A stretch of DNA of 64,000 nucleotides from Paracoccaceae bacterium (lineage in GTDB: Bacteria > Pseudomonadota > Alphaproteobacteria > Rhodobacterales > Rhodobacteraceae): positions 1 to 64,000 of the forward strand of contig JAGWVA010000001.1 in the NCBI GenBank assembly GCA_028875855.1. The letters run 5' to 3'. The position numbers were made by a program, and so were the translations under genes. The notes under the pieces were generated by a model that saw nothing but the letters and a program-made list of their open reading frames with translations, was not told the origin of the DNA and did no database searches. Shown one piece after another: positions 37,113-45,770 of this stretch. Positions within the stretch are counted from its first letter, which is position 1; each line of letters opens with the position of its first letter.

Positions 37113-38282
37113 TCAGTTCCCGGCCTTGTCCGCCTGCTGCTTGGCCTCGAAAGCGCGCCATTGGGCGACGTTCTTGTTGTGCTCGGCCAACGTCTCGGCA
37201 AAGACATGCCCCCCCGTTCCGGTCGCCACGAAATACAGGTATTTCGTATCCGCCGGATGCAGCGCCGCCTCGATCGCGGCCTTGCCCGGATTGGCGATGG
37301 GCGTCGGCGGAAGCCCCGAAATAACATAGGTATTATAAGGCGTTTTCGCCCGAAGCTCACTGACCCGCAGGCCGCGGCCCAGCTCCCCATGGCCCTTGGT
37401 GATCCCGTAGATCACCGCCGGGTCCGTCTGCAGCCGGATGCCCTGCGCCAGACGGTTCAGGAAGACCGAGGCGATCTTGGCCCGCTCGGACGCGACCCCG
37501 GTCTCCTTCTCGATGAGAGAGGCCATGATCAGCGCCTCCTGCGGCGTCTTGTAGGGCAGCCCGTCGGCCCGCTTGGCCCAAAGCTCGGTCAGGATCGCCG
37601 CCTGACGCGCCTGCATCTTGGCAATCAGCGCGGCCCGGCTCTCGCCCTTCGTCACCTCATAGCTCTGCGGCGCAAGGCCCCCCTCGGGCGGCTCCTTGTC
37701 GATGGCGCCGGTCAGGAAATCCGCCTTCTTCAGGCTCTCCGTCACCTGCCAGCTCGTCACACCCTCGGCCAGAATCACGCGGTAACGCGTGTCGGGTTCC
37801 TGAAGCGCCTGCGTATAGCCCTCGGGCGCAGGCCCGGATGCCATCGGGTCGAACTTCGCGACCTCCTTCTGGGTGTCGCTCGCCGGGTCCAGCTTGCGCA
37901 CCACGATCTCGTCGCTCGTCACCCCGATGCGGAAGTTCACCTCCGTCCCGCAGGTGCTCTGCCCGCCCTTGGTCAGCACATCCATGATGTCCGCCATCGA
38001 GGCATGCGCCTGCACGAGATAGCTGCCGTAACGCAGGCCCGCCGACTTGTCGGAATACTGCGCCCCCAGACGGAACACCAAGCCGTTGGAAATCGCCCCC
38101 TTCGCCAGAAGGTCCCGGCTGATCCCCGCCACGTTCGCGCCCCTGTCCACCCGCACGCAGATCGCCTGCGCCAGCGGACCCGGCCCGTGGTAGGTCTTCT
38201 GTCCCCAGGCGATGACGCCCGCCACCGCAAGGAACAGCACGATGAAAAGCGTCAGCGCATTGGAGGCGATAGACCGCCCCAT
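37113..38282 (-). CDS. mltG: Endolytic murein transglycosylase MltG
   Basis: A 389-residue inner-membrane lytic transglycosylase that cuts nascent glycan strands and so sets their length. One N-terminal membrane helix (LTLFIVLFLAVAGVIAW) is followed by a LysM-like region. The YceG catalytic domain carries the catalytic Glu in IMASLIEKETGVASER near residue 262. Further marks are LQTDPAVIYGI near 298 and the PPTPIANPGKAAIEAALHPA stretch near 336. Its ATG overlaps the fabF stop by one base. The fabF-mltG pair is conserved in alphaproteobacteria. Confidence 0.96.
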   Translation of the reverse strand: MGRSIASNALTLFIVLFLAVAGVIAWGQKTYHGPGPLAQAICVRVDRGANVAGISRDLLAKGAISNGLVFRLGAQYSDKSAGLRYGSYLVQAHASMADIMDVLTKGGQSTCGTEVNFRIGVTSDEIVVRKLDPASDTQKEVAKFDPMASGPAPEGYTQALQEPDTRYRVILAEGVTSWQVTESLKKADFLTGAIDKEPPEGGLAPQSYEVTKGESRAALIAKMQARQAAILTELWAKRADGLPYKTPQEALIMASLIEKETGVASERAKIASVFLNRLAQGIRLQTDPAVIYGITKGHGELGRGLRVSELRAKTPYNTYVISGLPPTPIANPGKAAIEAALHPADTKYLYFVATGTGGHVFAETLAEHNKNVAQWRAFEAKQQADKAGN

Positions 38283-39544
38283 CAGCCGGGCACCCGTCCC
38301 AGAACGAGGCTCGCGTTGGTGCCCCCGAAGCCGAAGGAGTTCGACAGCGCCACGTCGATCCGGCGCTTGACGGCCTTGTTCGGCGCAAGGTCCAGCCGCG
38401 GCGTGACCGCCGGGTTGTCAAGGTTGATCGTCGGCGGCGCCACCTGATCGCGCAGCGCCAGCACGCAGAAGATCGCCTCGACCGCGCCCGCCGCGCCCAG
38501 AAGATGCCCGATGGCCGATTTCGTGGACGACATCGTCGCCTTGTCCGCCGCATCGCCCAGAAGCCGTTCCACCGCGCCCAGCTCGATCGTGTCCGCCATG
38601 GTCGAGGTGCCATGCGCGTTGATGTAGTCCACCTTGTCGGCGGTGATCCCCGCGCGCTTCAGCGCGGCTTCCATCGCGCGATAGCCGCCCTCGCCATCCT
38701 CGCTGGGGGCGGTGATGTGATAGGCGTCGCCCGACAGGCCATAGCCCAGCACCTCGGCATAGATCTTCGCGCCGCGCGCCTTGGCGTGCTCGTATTCCTC
38801 CAGCACCACGACGCCCGCGCCCTCGCCCATCACGAAGCCGTCGCGGTCCGCGTCATAGGGGCGGCTGGCCTTCTGCGGCTCTGCCCCCCGCTTGGTGGAC
38901 AGCGCCTTGCAGGCGTTGAACCCGGCGATACCGATCTCGCTGATCGGGCTTTCCGCGCCGCCCGCCACCATCACGTCGGCATCGCCCCACTGAATCAGCC
39001 GCGCCGCATCGCCGATGGCATGGGCGCCCGTCGAACAGGCCGTCACCACCGCATGGTTCGGCCCCTTGAAGCCGAAGCGGATCGACACCTGACCCGAGAT
39101 CAGGTTGATCAGCGCGCCCGGAATGAAGAAGGGCGACACGCGCTTGGGCCCGCGCTCCTTGATCAGCACCGCCGTCTCGGCGATCGAGGTCAAGCCCCCG
39201 ATGCCCGAGCCGATCATCACACCGGTGCGTAGCTTCTCCTCGGGCGACGGATCGTCCCAGCCGGCATCGCGCACCGCCTGCACCGCGGCCGCCATCCCGT
39301 AAAGGATGAAATCATCGACCTTGCGCTGGTCCTTGGGCTCCATCCAGTCGTCGGGATTGAACGTCCCGCCCGTGCCGTCGCCGCGCGGGATTTCGCAGGC
39401 GTAGGTGGTGGCAAGATGGCTTGCATCGAAGCGCGTGATCGTCCCCGCGCCCGATTGCCCGTCCAGAAGCCGGCTCCAGGTCTCCTCGACCCCGCAGGCA
39501 AGCGGCGAAACCATCCCCAGACCCGTGACCACGACCCGACGCAT
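38282..39544 (-). CDS. fabF: 3-oxoacyl-ACP synthase II
   Basis: A 420-residue condensing enzyme of fatty-acid elongation. The catalytic Cys is in VVTACSTGAHAIGDA near residue 170 and the two histidines are in NAHGTSTMADTIE near 310 and SSTKSAIGHLLGAAG near 345. The lysine-containing motif and NSFGFGGTNASLVL end complete the family picture. The start at 39544 has GGGGG five bases upstream; the GTG six bases before it lacks spacing. Transcribed with mltG behind acpP, from which a strong terminator separates it. Confidence 0.97.
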   Translation of the reverse strand: MRRVVVTGLGMVSPLACGVEETWSRLLDGQSGAGTITRFDASHLATTYACEIPRGDGTGGTFNPDDWMEPKDQRKVDDFILYGMAAAVQAVRDAGWDDPSPEEKLRTGVMIGSGIGGLTSIAETAVLIKERGPKRVSPFFIPGALINLISGQVSIRFGFKGPNHAVVTACSTGAHAIGDAARLIQWGDADVMVAGGAESPISEIGIAGFNACKALSTKRGAEPQKASRPYDADRDGFVMGEGAGVVVLEEYEHAKARGAKIYAEVLGYGLSGDAYHITAPSEDGEGGYRAMEAALKRAGITADKVDYINAHGTSTMADTIELGAVERLLGDAADKATMSSTKSAIGHLLGAAGAVEAIFCVLALRDQVAPPTINLDNPAVTPRLDLAPNKAVKRRIDVALSNSFGFGGTNASLVLGRVPG

Positions 39545-39672
39545 CGGCACCCCCGTTCAGTTCTTGTCGGGGCAGAGATACACGGCCCCCACGCCCCGCG
39601 CAATGCAAGAGGGCGCAAGCCGCAAGGACCCGCCGGCGGCATCCCCGCGCAAAGCCGGGCAGAGGGCCCGCC

Positions 39673-39704
39673 AAAGCAAAACGGCGCCCCGTGGGGCGCC
39701 GTTC
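39673..39704 (-). terminator. Intrinsic terminator of acpP
   Basis: A perfect 11-bp stem, AACGGCGCCCC with GGGGCGCCGTT (39681-39704, 2-base loop), followed on the minus strand by TTTTGCTTTG. It lies between acpP and fabF, so fabF-mltG expression depends on read-through or its own promoter. Confidence 0.85.
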
Positions 39705-39729
39705 GCGTGGTCCTGAAGTCCCGATCCGC

Positions 39730-39963
39730 TCAGACGGCGTCCGAGATGAACTTGACCGCGTCGCCGAAGGTCTGGATCGTTTCGGCGGCGTCGTCCGGGA
39801 TCTCGATCCCGAATTCTTCTTCGAAAGCCATCACCAGCTCGACGGTGTCAAGGCTGTCCGCGCCGAGATCGTCGATGAAAGACGCGTTCTCGGTGACCTT
39901 GTCCTCTTCCACACCCAGGTGCTCGACGACGATCTTCTTCACCCGGCTCGCGATGTCGCTCAT
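39730..39963 (-). CDS. acpP: Acyl carrier protein
   Basis: A 77-residue acidic carrier of fatty-acid intermediates. The phosphopantetheine serine is in [15 protein letters not shown] near residue 37. Length and start ([18 protein letters not shown]) are standard. It stands alone between terminators within the fabD-fabG-acpP-fabF row, consistent with high separate expression. A weak minus-strand promoter match (TTGCCT at 40136, TAAAGG at 40114, 16-base spacer) lies about 150 bases upstream. Confidence 0.98.
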   Translation of the reverse strand: MSDIASRVKKIVVEHLGVEEDKVTENASFIDDLGADSLDTVELVMAFEEEFGIEIPDDAAETIQTFGDAVKFISDAV

Positions 39964-40164
39964 GTCAATTCCTCATAGAGTTTCGGGATCTTTCCCGTTG
40001 TACTGTCCCGTGCTCGTTCGAGCGGCTCATCCCCGCTTTCGCAAGGTCGTTGGCCCCGGCTAACCGGGCTCCCCGCAAGCGATGCCGCCCACGGTCCAAT
40101 CAGCGCTCCCTTTAGCACAGTCTTTCCGCAAGGCAAACGCTTTCGCCAAGGCCCCTCCGGGCGG

Positions 40165-40902
40165 TCAGATCATCGCCATTCCGCCGTTCACATGCAAGGT
40201 CGCACCGGTGACATAACCCGCCTCGAGGCTGGAAAGATACAGCACCGCCGCGGCGATCTCGTCGGCATGGCCCATGCGGCCCGCGGGAATCTGCCCAAGG
40301 ATGCGGCCCTTCTGCTCGTCGTTGAGCTTCTCCGTCATCGCCGTCTCGATGAAGCCTGGCGCCACGCAGTTCACCGTGATCCCCCGGCTCGCCACTTCCG
40401 CGGCAAGGCTCTTTGACATGCCGACCATGCCGGCCTTGGCGGCGGCATAGTTGCCCTGCCCCGGATTGCCCGTGGCCCCCACGACCGACGAGATGTTCAC
40501 GATCCGGCCCCAGCGTGCCTTCATCATGCCGCGCAAGACCCCCCGGCAAAGACGGAAGGTCGAGGTCAGGTTCACCTCCAGCACATCGGCCCATTCCTGA
40601 TCCGACATCCGCATGAACAGGTTGTCGCGCGTTATGCCCGCGTTGTTCACGAGAATATCGACCGACCCCATCGCGGCGGCGGCCGCCTTGGGCAGCGCCT
40701 CGACCGACTCCGCGTCCGAAAGGTTGCAGGTCAGCACATGCGCCCGCCCGCCCAGCTCTTCGGCGAGCGCCGCCAGCGGCGCCTCGCGTGTGCCCGACAG
40801 CGCCACCGTCGCCCCCGCGCCATGCAGCGCCCGCGCGATCGCGCCCCCGATCCCGCCCGAAGCGCCGGTCACCAGCGCCGTCTTTCCCGTCAGATCAAAC
40901 AT
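40165..40902 (-). CDS. fabG: 3-oxoacyl-ACP reductase
   Basis: A 245-residue NADPH-dependent short-chain reductase. The nucleotide motif is VTGASGGIGGAIA near residue 12, NNAGITRDNLFMR near 85 and the active-site Ser-Tyr-Lys lies across NISSVVGATGNPGQGNYAAAKAG near 136-155. It ends MAMI, typical of FabG. It follows fabD on the same strand and precedes acpP. Confidence 0.98.
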   Translation of the reverse strand: MFDLTGKTALVTGASGGIGGAIARALHGAGATVALSGTREAPLAALAEELGGRAHVLTCNLSDAESVEALPKAAAAAMGSVDILVNNAGITRDNLFMRMSDQEWADVLEVNLTSTFRLCRGVLRGMMKARWGRIVNISSVVGATGNPGQGNYAAAKAGMVGMSKSLAAEVASRGITVNCVAPGFIETAMTEKLNDEQKGRILGQIPAGRMGHADEIAAAVLYLSSLEAGYVTGATLHVNGGMAMI

Positions 40903-40922
40903 CTTCTATCCCTATTCATTTT

Positions 40923-40951
40923 GGTGGGGTGGCCCGCATGGGCACCCCACC
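40923..40951. other. GC hairpin between fabD and fabG
   Basis: GGTGGGGTGGCCC pairs with GGGCACCCCACC around an ATGC loop, with one bulge. No T run follows on the coding strand, so it is more likely an RNA-stability element than a terminator. Confidence 0.45.
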
Positions 40952-41006
40952 CCTCCAGCAGTCAGACCACCGGCCGGGGGCCCCGGAAGGCAGCCCCCGC
41001 CGCACC

Positions 41007-41939
41007 TCACCCGGCGACCGCGGCCGCCACATCCTCGGGTGTCGCCACCGCCCGCGTCGCCACGTCCTTCGCGATCCGCTTCACCATGCCCGACAGCGCC
41101 TTGCCCGCGCCGATCTCCCAGATCTCGGTGACGCCCGCGCCCGCCATCCAGAGGACCGATTCCCGCCAGCGGACCGATCCGGTGATCTGCGCGACCAGCA
41201 GATCGCGGATCAGCGCGGGGTTGCTCACCGCCTCGGCCCGCACGTTCACGACCACCGGCACGACCGGCGCCGCGATCTCGACCGCGGCCAGCGCCTCGGA
41301 CATCACCGCCGCCGCGGGCTGCATCAGCGCGCAATGGAAGGGGGCGGAGACGGGCAGCAGCAGCGCGCGCTTGGCGCCCCTGGCCTTGGCGATCTCCACC
41401 GCGCGCTCCACCGCCTCGCGATGCCCCGAGACGACGACCTGCGCCGGATCGTTGTCGTTCGCCGCCTGACAGACCTGCCCCTGCGCCGCTTCTGCCGCAA
41501 CCTCGGCCGCCGTCTCGAAATCAAGCCCGAGCAGCGCCGCCATGGCGCCCACGCCGACCGGCACCGCCTCCTGCATGGCGCGCCCGCGGATGCGCAGAAG
41601 CCGCGCGGTATCGGCCACGCTCAGCGCGCCCGCCGCACAAAGCGCCGAATATTCGCCCAGCGAATGGCCCGCGACGAAGGCCCCGCTTTCGACGCCGACG
41701 CCCTCGGCCTCGAGCGCGCGCATCACGGCGATCGAGGTCGCCATCAGCGCGGGCTGCGCATTGGCCGTCAGCGTCAGCGCCTCCAGCGTGCCTTCCCAGA
41801 TGAGGTCCGACAGCTTTTCGCCCAAGGCCTCGTCCACCTCGTCGAACACCGCCTTCGCCGCCGGATAGGCCTCGGCCAGCGCCCGGCCCATGCCCACGGC
41901 CTGCGCGCCCTGTCCCGGAAAAACAAATGCCCGTGTCAT
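41007..41939 (-). CDS. fabD: Malonyl-CoA-ACP transacylase
   Basis: A 310-residue enzyme that loads malonate onto acyl carrier protein. The catalytic serine is in VAGHSLGEYSALCAAG near residue 92 and the histidine in SAPFHCALM near 200. The start MTRAFVFPGQGAQ is the family N-terminus; eleven upstream codons are not conserved. First gene of the fab row, divergent from rpsF. Confidence 0.97.
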   Translation of the reverse strand: MTRAFVFPGQGAQAVGMGRALAEAYPAAKAVFDEVDEALGEKLSDLIWEGTLEALTLTANAQPALMATSIAVMRALEAEGVGVESGAFVAGHSLGEYSALCAAGALSVADTARLLRIRGRAMQEAVPVGVGAMAALLGLDFETAAEVAAEAAQGQVCQAANDNDPAQVVVSGHREAVERAVEIAKARGAKRALLLPVSAPFHCALMQPAAAVMSEALAAVEIAAPVVPVVVNVRAEAVSNPALIRDLLVAQITGSVRWRESVLWMAGAGVTEIWEIGAGKALSGMVKRIAKDVATRAVATPEDVAAAVAG

Positions 41940-42198
41940 CTCTGTCCCTTTCCTTTTGCCCCCCGCATACATTCTGACCGGCCATCAGGCAATCTTGACG
42001 CACACCGCACAACCCATGCGGGCGGGCCACGCGGGCGCGCCATGCGGGGCGGCGCTGCCCCTTGCATCGCGGCCCCCCGCCCCCTATAAGCCCGCATCCT
42101 TCCGCATTACCCATGAACCGGCGATGCCTCTCGTGGACGGGCCGTGGAAGGCCGAAGGCCCGATCCTATGAAGCCGCCCGAAACGAAACGGAGCCCGC
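41940..42198. other. fabD-rpsF divergent region
   Basis: A 259-base region with no gene. It contains the rpsF promoter listed separately and a lone TTGACG at 41995 with no matching -10 element. Confidence 0.6.
42062..42090 (+). promoter_or_regulatory. Predicted sigma70 promoter of rpsF-rpsR-rplI
   Basis: TTGCAT at 42062, a 17-base spacer, then TATAAG at 42085. Transcription would start near 42097, about 100 bases before rpsF. Confidence 0.65.
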
Positions 42199-42588
42199 AT
42201 GCCGCTTTACGAGCATGTCCTCATCGCGCGTCAGGACCTGTCCAACGCGCAGGCCGAAGGCCTGATCGAACACTTCTCCACCATCCTCGCGGACAACGGC
42301 GGCAAGGTCGTCGAACACGAGTATTGGGGCGTGAAGACCATGGCCTACAAGATCAACAAGAACCGCAAGGGGCACTATGCCTTCCTGAAGTCGGACGCGC
42401 CGTCGGCGGCCGTGCTGGAAATGGAACGCCTTGCCCGCCTCCACGACGACGTGATGCGCGTGCTCACGATCAAGGTCGAGGCCCACGAAGAAGGCCCGTC
42501 GGTCCAGATGCAGAAGCGCGAAGAGCGCGGCGAGCGTGGCGATCGCGGCGACCGGCCGGAGCGCGGCGACCGCGGTCCGCGGCGTTGA
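42199..42588 (+). CDS. rpsF: Ribosomal protein S6
   Basis: A 129-residue small-subunit protein, [20 protein letters not shown]. Conserved segments are [19 protein letters not shown] near residue 34 and [19 protein letters not shown] near 74. The C-terminal 25 residues are a repetitive Arg/Asp/Gly tail ([16 protein letters not shown]) that extends beyond the E. coli core. First gene of the rpsF-rpsR-rplI operon, 26 bases before rpsR. Confidence 0.98.
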   Translation: MPLYEHVLIARQDLSNAQAEGLIEHFSTILADNGGKVVEHEYWGVKTMAYKINKNRKGHYAFLKSDAPSAAVLEMERLARLHDDVMRVLTIKVEAHEEGPSVQMQKREERGERGDRGDRPERGDRGPRR

Positions 42589-42614
42589 TTGGCTTGAGGA
42601 AAGGACTCTAAATC

Positions 42615-42842
42615 ATGGCGAACAAACCGTTTTTCCGCCGCCGCAAGGTCTGCCCGTTCTCCGGCGACAACGCGCCGAAGATCGACTACAAGGACGTGCG
42701 CCTGCTGCAGCGCTACATCTCCGAGCGCGGCAAGATCGTCCCGTCGCGCATCACCGCCGTCTCGGCCAAGAAGCAACGTGAACTTGCCCGCGCCATCAAG
42801 CGCGCGCGCTTCCTCGCGCTGCTGCCCTACGCCGTGAAGTAA
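42615..42842 (+). CDS. rpsR: Ribosomal protein S18
   Basis: A 75-residue basic small-subunit protein that binds next to S6. It starts [19 protein letters not shown] and contains [20 protein letters not shown]. It is translated from an operon with S6, its structural partner, as in most bacteria. No priB-like gene lies between S6 and S18. Confidence 0.99.
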   Translation: MANKPFFRRRKVCPFSGDNAPKIDYKDVRLLQRYISERGKIVPSRITAVSAKKQRELARAIKRARFLALLPYAVK

Positions 42843-42854
42843 GGAGCCAGACCC

Positions 42855-43427
42855 ATGCAAGTCATCCTTCTCCAGCGTGTGGCCAAGCTTGGCCAGATGG
42901 GCGAGGTCGTGAACGTCAAGGACGGTTACGCCCGCAACTTCCTGCTGCCGCAGGGCAAGGCGCTGCGCGCCTCGGAAGCCAACATCGCGTCCTTCGAAGC
43001 GCGCAAGGCGCAGCTTGAAGCCAACAACCTCGAGACCCGCAAGGAAGCCGAGGCGCTGGCCACCAAGCTCGACGGCCAAAGCTTCATCGTGATTCGTCAG
43101 GCTTCGGACTCGGGCGCCCTCTACGGCTCCGTCACCACCCGTGACGCCGCCGAGGCCGCGACCGACGGCGGGTTCACCGTGAACCGCGCCCAGGTCGTGC
43201 TCGACCGTCCGATCAAGGACCTTGGCCTGCACTCGGTTTCGGTGGTGCTGCACCCCGAAGTGACCGTGCGCATCACGCTGAACGTTGCTCGCTCGACCGA
43301 AGAAGCCGAGCTGCAAGCCTCGGGCAAGTCGATCCAGGAACTGGCCGCCGAAGCCGAAGCCGCCGCGGAATTCGAGATCGCGGAGCTTTTCGACGAGATG
43401 GGCTCGGCCGCGTCCGACGACGAATAA
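42855..43427 (+). CDS. rplI: Ribosomal protein L9
   Basis: A 190-residue large-subunit protein with the N-terminal signature [21 protein letters not shown] near residue 16, a long connecting helix and a C-terminal globular domain (residues 75-150). About 40 residues of acidic helical tail ([21 protein letters not shown]) extend past the E. coli end; such tails are common in alphaproteobacteria. Last gene of the operon, followed by a strong terminator. Confidence 0.98.
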   Translation: MQVILLQRVAKLGQMGEVVNVKDGYARNFLLPQGKALRASEANIASFEARKAQLEANNLETRKEAEALATKLDGQSFIVIRQASDSGALYGSVTTRDAAEAATDGGFTVNRAQVVLDRPIKDLGLHSVSVVLHPEVTVRITLNVARSTEEAELQASGKSIQELAAEAEAAAEFEIAELFDEMGSAASDDE

Positions 43428-43456
43428 GACCGCATCCGCAAGGATCGGAAGCGATT

Positions 43457-43493
43457 GGCCGCGCCGGACACCCCGGCGCGGCCTTTTCCTTTT
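43457..43493 (+). terminator. Intrinsic terminator of the rpsF operon
   Basis: A perfect 11-bp stem, GGCCGCGCCGG with CCGGCGCGGCC (43457-43467 with 43473-43483), then TTTTCCTTTT. Confidence 0.92.
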
Positions 43494-43627
43494 GGCCCGT
43501 CCGACAGAGCGTCAGCACCCGGCCGCCCGGCGGCGCTGCGCGCCGTGTTCCGGGCCGGGACCGCCAATCCGGGCTGTCGCTCTGTCACAGGCTTTCAAGG
43601 CACCCCCCGGCGCCTTTCCGCCCCGAA

Positions 43628-43646
43628 ATGTAAAAATCCTTCACAT
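43628..43646. promoter_or_regulatory. Operator-like site 1 upstream of the DUF2852 gene
   Basis: ATGTAAAAATCCTTCACAT matches site 2 (43687-43705) at 16 of 19 positions, 59 bases upstream of it. Confidence 0.6.
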
Positions 43647-43684
43647 GCCCCCTTGATCCGGGGCGTGCCGATCCCGATCTTGAT

Positions 43685-43707
43685 CCATGTGAAAACGCTT
43701 CACATGG
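43685..43707. promoter_or_regulatory. Operator-like site 2 upstream of the DUF2852 gene
   Basis: CCATGTGAA-AACGC-TTCACATGG is a perfect 9-bp inverted repeat with a 5-base centre, 20 bases before the start codon. A third half-site (TTCACATG) runs through the start codon at 43722-43729. The spacing differs by one base from a CRP site. The regulator is unknown. Confidence 0.7.
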
Positions 43708-43726
43708 TCTCGAACAGGAGGTTCAC

Positions 43727-44155
43727 ATGACCGCTCTCGCCACTTGGCCGACCCAGGCCCAGGACTGGCTCGACGAACGGGGCAAGCCCGCATGGATCGC
43801 CGCCATGGTGCTGGGCTTCATCGTCTTCTGGCCGCTTGGCCTCGCCCTTCTCTTTTACATGATCTGGAGCAAACGCATGTTCAACGGTTCCTGCCGTCAC
43901 CGCCACGGCGCCGACGACTGGCGCGCCCGCCACCGGATGGAACGCTACGGCTTCCGCACCTCCGGCAACTCGGCCTTCGACAGCTACAAGGCCGACACGC
44001 TGCGACGGCTGGAAGAGGAACAGGACGCCTTCGAGGCCTTCCTGAAACGCCTGCGCGCCGCCAAGGACAAGACCGAGTTCGACGCCTTCATGGACGAACG
44101 CGCCCGCGCGACCCGGGACAACGCGCCCGACACGCCCGATCGCCCGGCGAACTGA
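43727..44155 (+). CDS. DUF2852 membrane protein
   Basis: A 142-residue protein of unknown function found in alphaproteobacteria. One membrane helix spans about residues 20-42 (AWIAAMVLGFIVFWPLGLALLF) and is followed by the conserved FRTSGNSAFDSYKADTLRRL near residue 83. A charged coiled-coil tail follows (EEEQDAFEAFLKRLRAAKDK). An AGGAGG ribosome-binding site lies seven bases before the ATG, and two matching inverted repeats lie in the promoter region, so the gene is probably tightly regulated. Confidence 0.88.
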   Translation: MTALATWPTQAQDWLDERGKPAWIAAMVLGFIVFWPLGLALLFYMIWSKRMFNGSCRHRHGADDWRARHRMERYGFRTSGNSAFDSYKADTLRRLEEEQDAFEAFLKRLRAAKDKTEFDAFMDERARATRDNAPDTPDRPAN

Positions 44156-44273
44156 CCGCCGACCGATCCGGGGGCTTGTATCGCCCTTTCCTCTCCCCAA
44201 ATCCGTAACGCGTGCCCCGGGCGGCCTGTCCGCCCGGGGTCCGACGCAGGACCGCCCGGCCAAGGACCGCCAG

Positions 44274-44729
44274 ATGTATCGCGACATGCCCTATTCCCGC
44301 CTGCCCGACCCGGAATTTCAGGCCGAGTTCTACCGCGACACCGGCCTGAAGCGCGCCGTGGCCTGGGTGATCGACACGGTGATCGTCGCGCTTTTCACCG
44401 CGCTGATCGTGCCCTTCACCGCCTTTCTCGCGATCTTCTTCCTGCCCGCGCTCTTCATCGCGCTGAACCTGCTCTACCGCTGGGTCACGCTCAGCCGCGC
44501 CTCGGCGACCTGGGGGATGCGGGTTGCGGCGATCGAATTTCGCCGCGCCGACGGCCGCCCGCTCGACCCGGCGACGGCCCTTCTGCACACGATCGGCTAT
44601 ACCGTCTCGATCTCGATGGTGCTGCCCCAGCTCCTGTCGATTGCGCTCATGATGATGAACCCGCGGGGCCAGGGATTGACGGACATGGTGCTTGGCACCG
44701 TGGCGATCAATCGCGCGGCGCGCTTCTGA
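44274..44729 (+). CDS. RDD family membrane protein
   Basis: A 151-residue integral membrane protein of the RDD family. The N-terminal Arg and Asp marks are in GLKRAVAWVIDTVIVAL near residue 24. Three hydrophobic segments are visible (30-50, 52-70, 112-128) and the family SATWGMRVAAIEFRRADG loop is near 81. Some RDD proteins are reported as ion transporters; no function can be assigned here. No RNA signal separates it from the bpt gene 76 bases downstream. Confidence 0.87.
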   Translation: MYRDMPYSRLPDPEFQAEFYRDTGLKRAVAWVIDTVIVALFTALIVPFTAFLAIFFLPALFIALNLLYRWVTLSRASATWGMRVAAIEFRRADGRPLDPATALLHTIGYTVSISMVLPQLLSIALMMMNPRGQGLTDMVLGTVAINRAARF

Positions 44730-44805
44730 GACCAATTCCCACCTTGGCGGATGGGGTCGGGCTTGCTAACGTCGGCCTTGTCAGCTGAACTCTTACACGC
44801 TCCGG

Positions 44806-45642
44806 ATGCGCCACACTCTTCCCATCGCGCCCCAGTTTTATGTGACGGCCCCGCAGCCCTGCCCCTATCTTGAGGGGCGGATGGAGCGCAAGCTGTTCAC
44901 CGCGCTGCAAGGCGACCGGGCGGAGCGGCTGAACGATGCGCTGTCCAAGCAGGGATTCCGGCGCTCGCAGAACGTGCTTTACCGCCCCTCTTGCGCGGAA
45001 TGCTCGGCCTGCCTGTCCGCGCGCATCCGGGTCGCGGATTTCGAACCCTCCCGCAGCCAGGCGCGGACGTGGAAGCGCAACAGCTACCTCCAGCGCGAGG
45101 CGACCAGCCCCTGGGCGACCGAGGCGCAGTATTCGCTCTTCCGCCGCTACCTCGACAGCCGGCATGCGGATGGCGGAATGGCCGACATGGACATCTTCGA
45201 ATTCGCCGCGATGATCGAGGAAACCCCCGTTCGCAGCCGCGTGATCGAATATTCCGCCCCCCTGCCCGAGCCCAGCCGCCGGCGCAAGCTGACGGCGGTC
45301 TGCCTGACGGACGTGCTCGATGACGGGCTGAGCATGGTCTATTCCTTCTACGACCCGGACCTGACGAGGCAGTCGCTGGGCACCTACATCATCCTCGACC
45401 ATGTCCAGATCGCCCGCGAGGCGGGTCTGCCCTATGTCTATCTCGGCTACTGGGTGCCCGGCAGCGCGAAGATGGGCTACAAGTCGAACTTTTCCGCGCT
45501 GGAAATCTACAAGCACGGGCGATGGCAGCCGATCGGGGACCCTGCGCGGCATTCCTCGGAACTGCACCCCCTGTCGGTCGATCCCATCGCCGAACAGGTG
45601 GCGCGGATCTCGCTGCCCGACGGGATGCGGTCGGCCGGCTGA
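44806..45642 (+). CDS. bpt: Aspartate/glutamate leucyltransferase (Bpt)
   Basis: A 278-residue aminoacyl-tRNA-protein transferase of the ATE1/Bpt family, which adds Leu to N-terminal Asp or Glu and so marks proteins for ClpAP degradation. Marks are [16 protein letters not shown] near residue 17, the four-cysteine-type region [15 protein letters not shown] near 60, [10 protein letters not shown] near 87, and [18 protein letters not shown] near 217 with GCN5-like fold. It is a single gene downstream of the RDD gene. Confidence 0.93.
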   Translation: MRHTLPIAPQFYVTAPQPCPYLEGRMERKLFTALQGDRAERLNDALSKQGFRRSQNVLYRPSCAECSACLSARIRVADFEPSRSQARTWKRNSYLQREATSPWATEAQYSLFRRYLDSRHADGGMADMDIFEFAAMIEETPVRSRVIEYSAPLPEPSRRRKLTAVCLTDVLDDGLSMVYSFYDPDLTRQSLGTYIILDHVQIAREAGLPYVYLGYWVPGSAKMGYKSNFSALEIYKHGRWQPIGDPARHSSELHPLSVDPIAEQVARISLPDGMRSAG

Positions 45643-45695
45643 GTCCCCTCACCCGCCGCGCGACCCCATGCCCCACCGCCCGGCCTGCGGCCCGG

Positions 45696-45724
45696 TTGAC
45701 GCCTCGCGCCATCTCCGACATAGC
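45696..45724 (+). promoter_or_regulatory. Predicted sigma70 promoter of dctQM
   Basis: TTGACG at 45696, a 17-base spacer, then CATAGC at 45719; transcription would begin near 45731. Confidence 0.65.
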
Positions 45725-45732
45725 TCATTCGA

Positions 45733-45750
45733 CCGGAGACATAACTCCGG
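45733..45750. promoter_or_regulatory. Inverted repeat at the dctQ transcription start
   Basis: CCGGAG-ACATAA-CTCCGG is a perfect 6-bp inverted repeat just after the predicted start site, 21 bases before the dctQ ATG. It could be an operator or a leader hairpin. Confidence 0.5.
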
Positions 45751-45770
45751 CGTGACCAGAGGGGAGCCTG

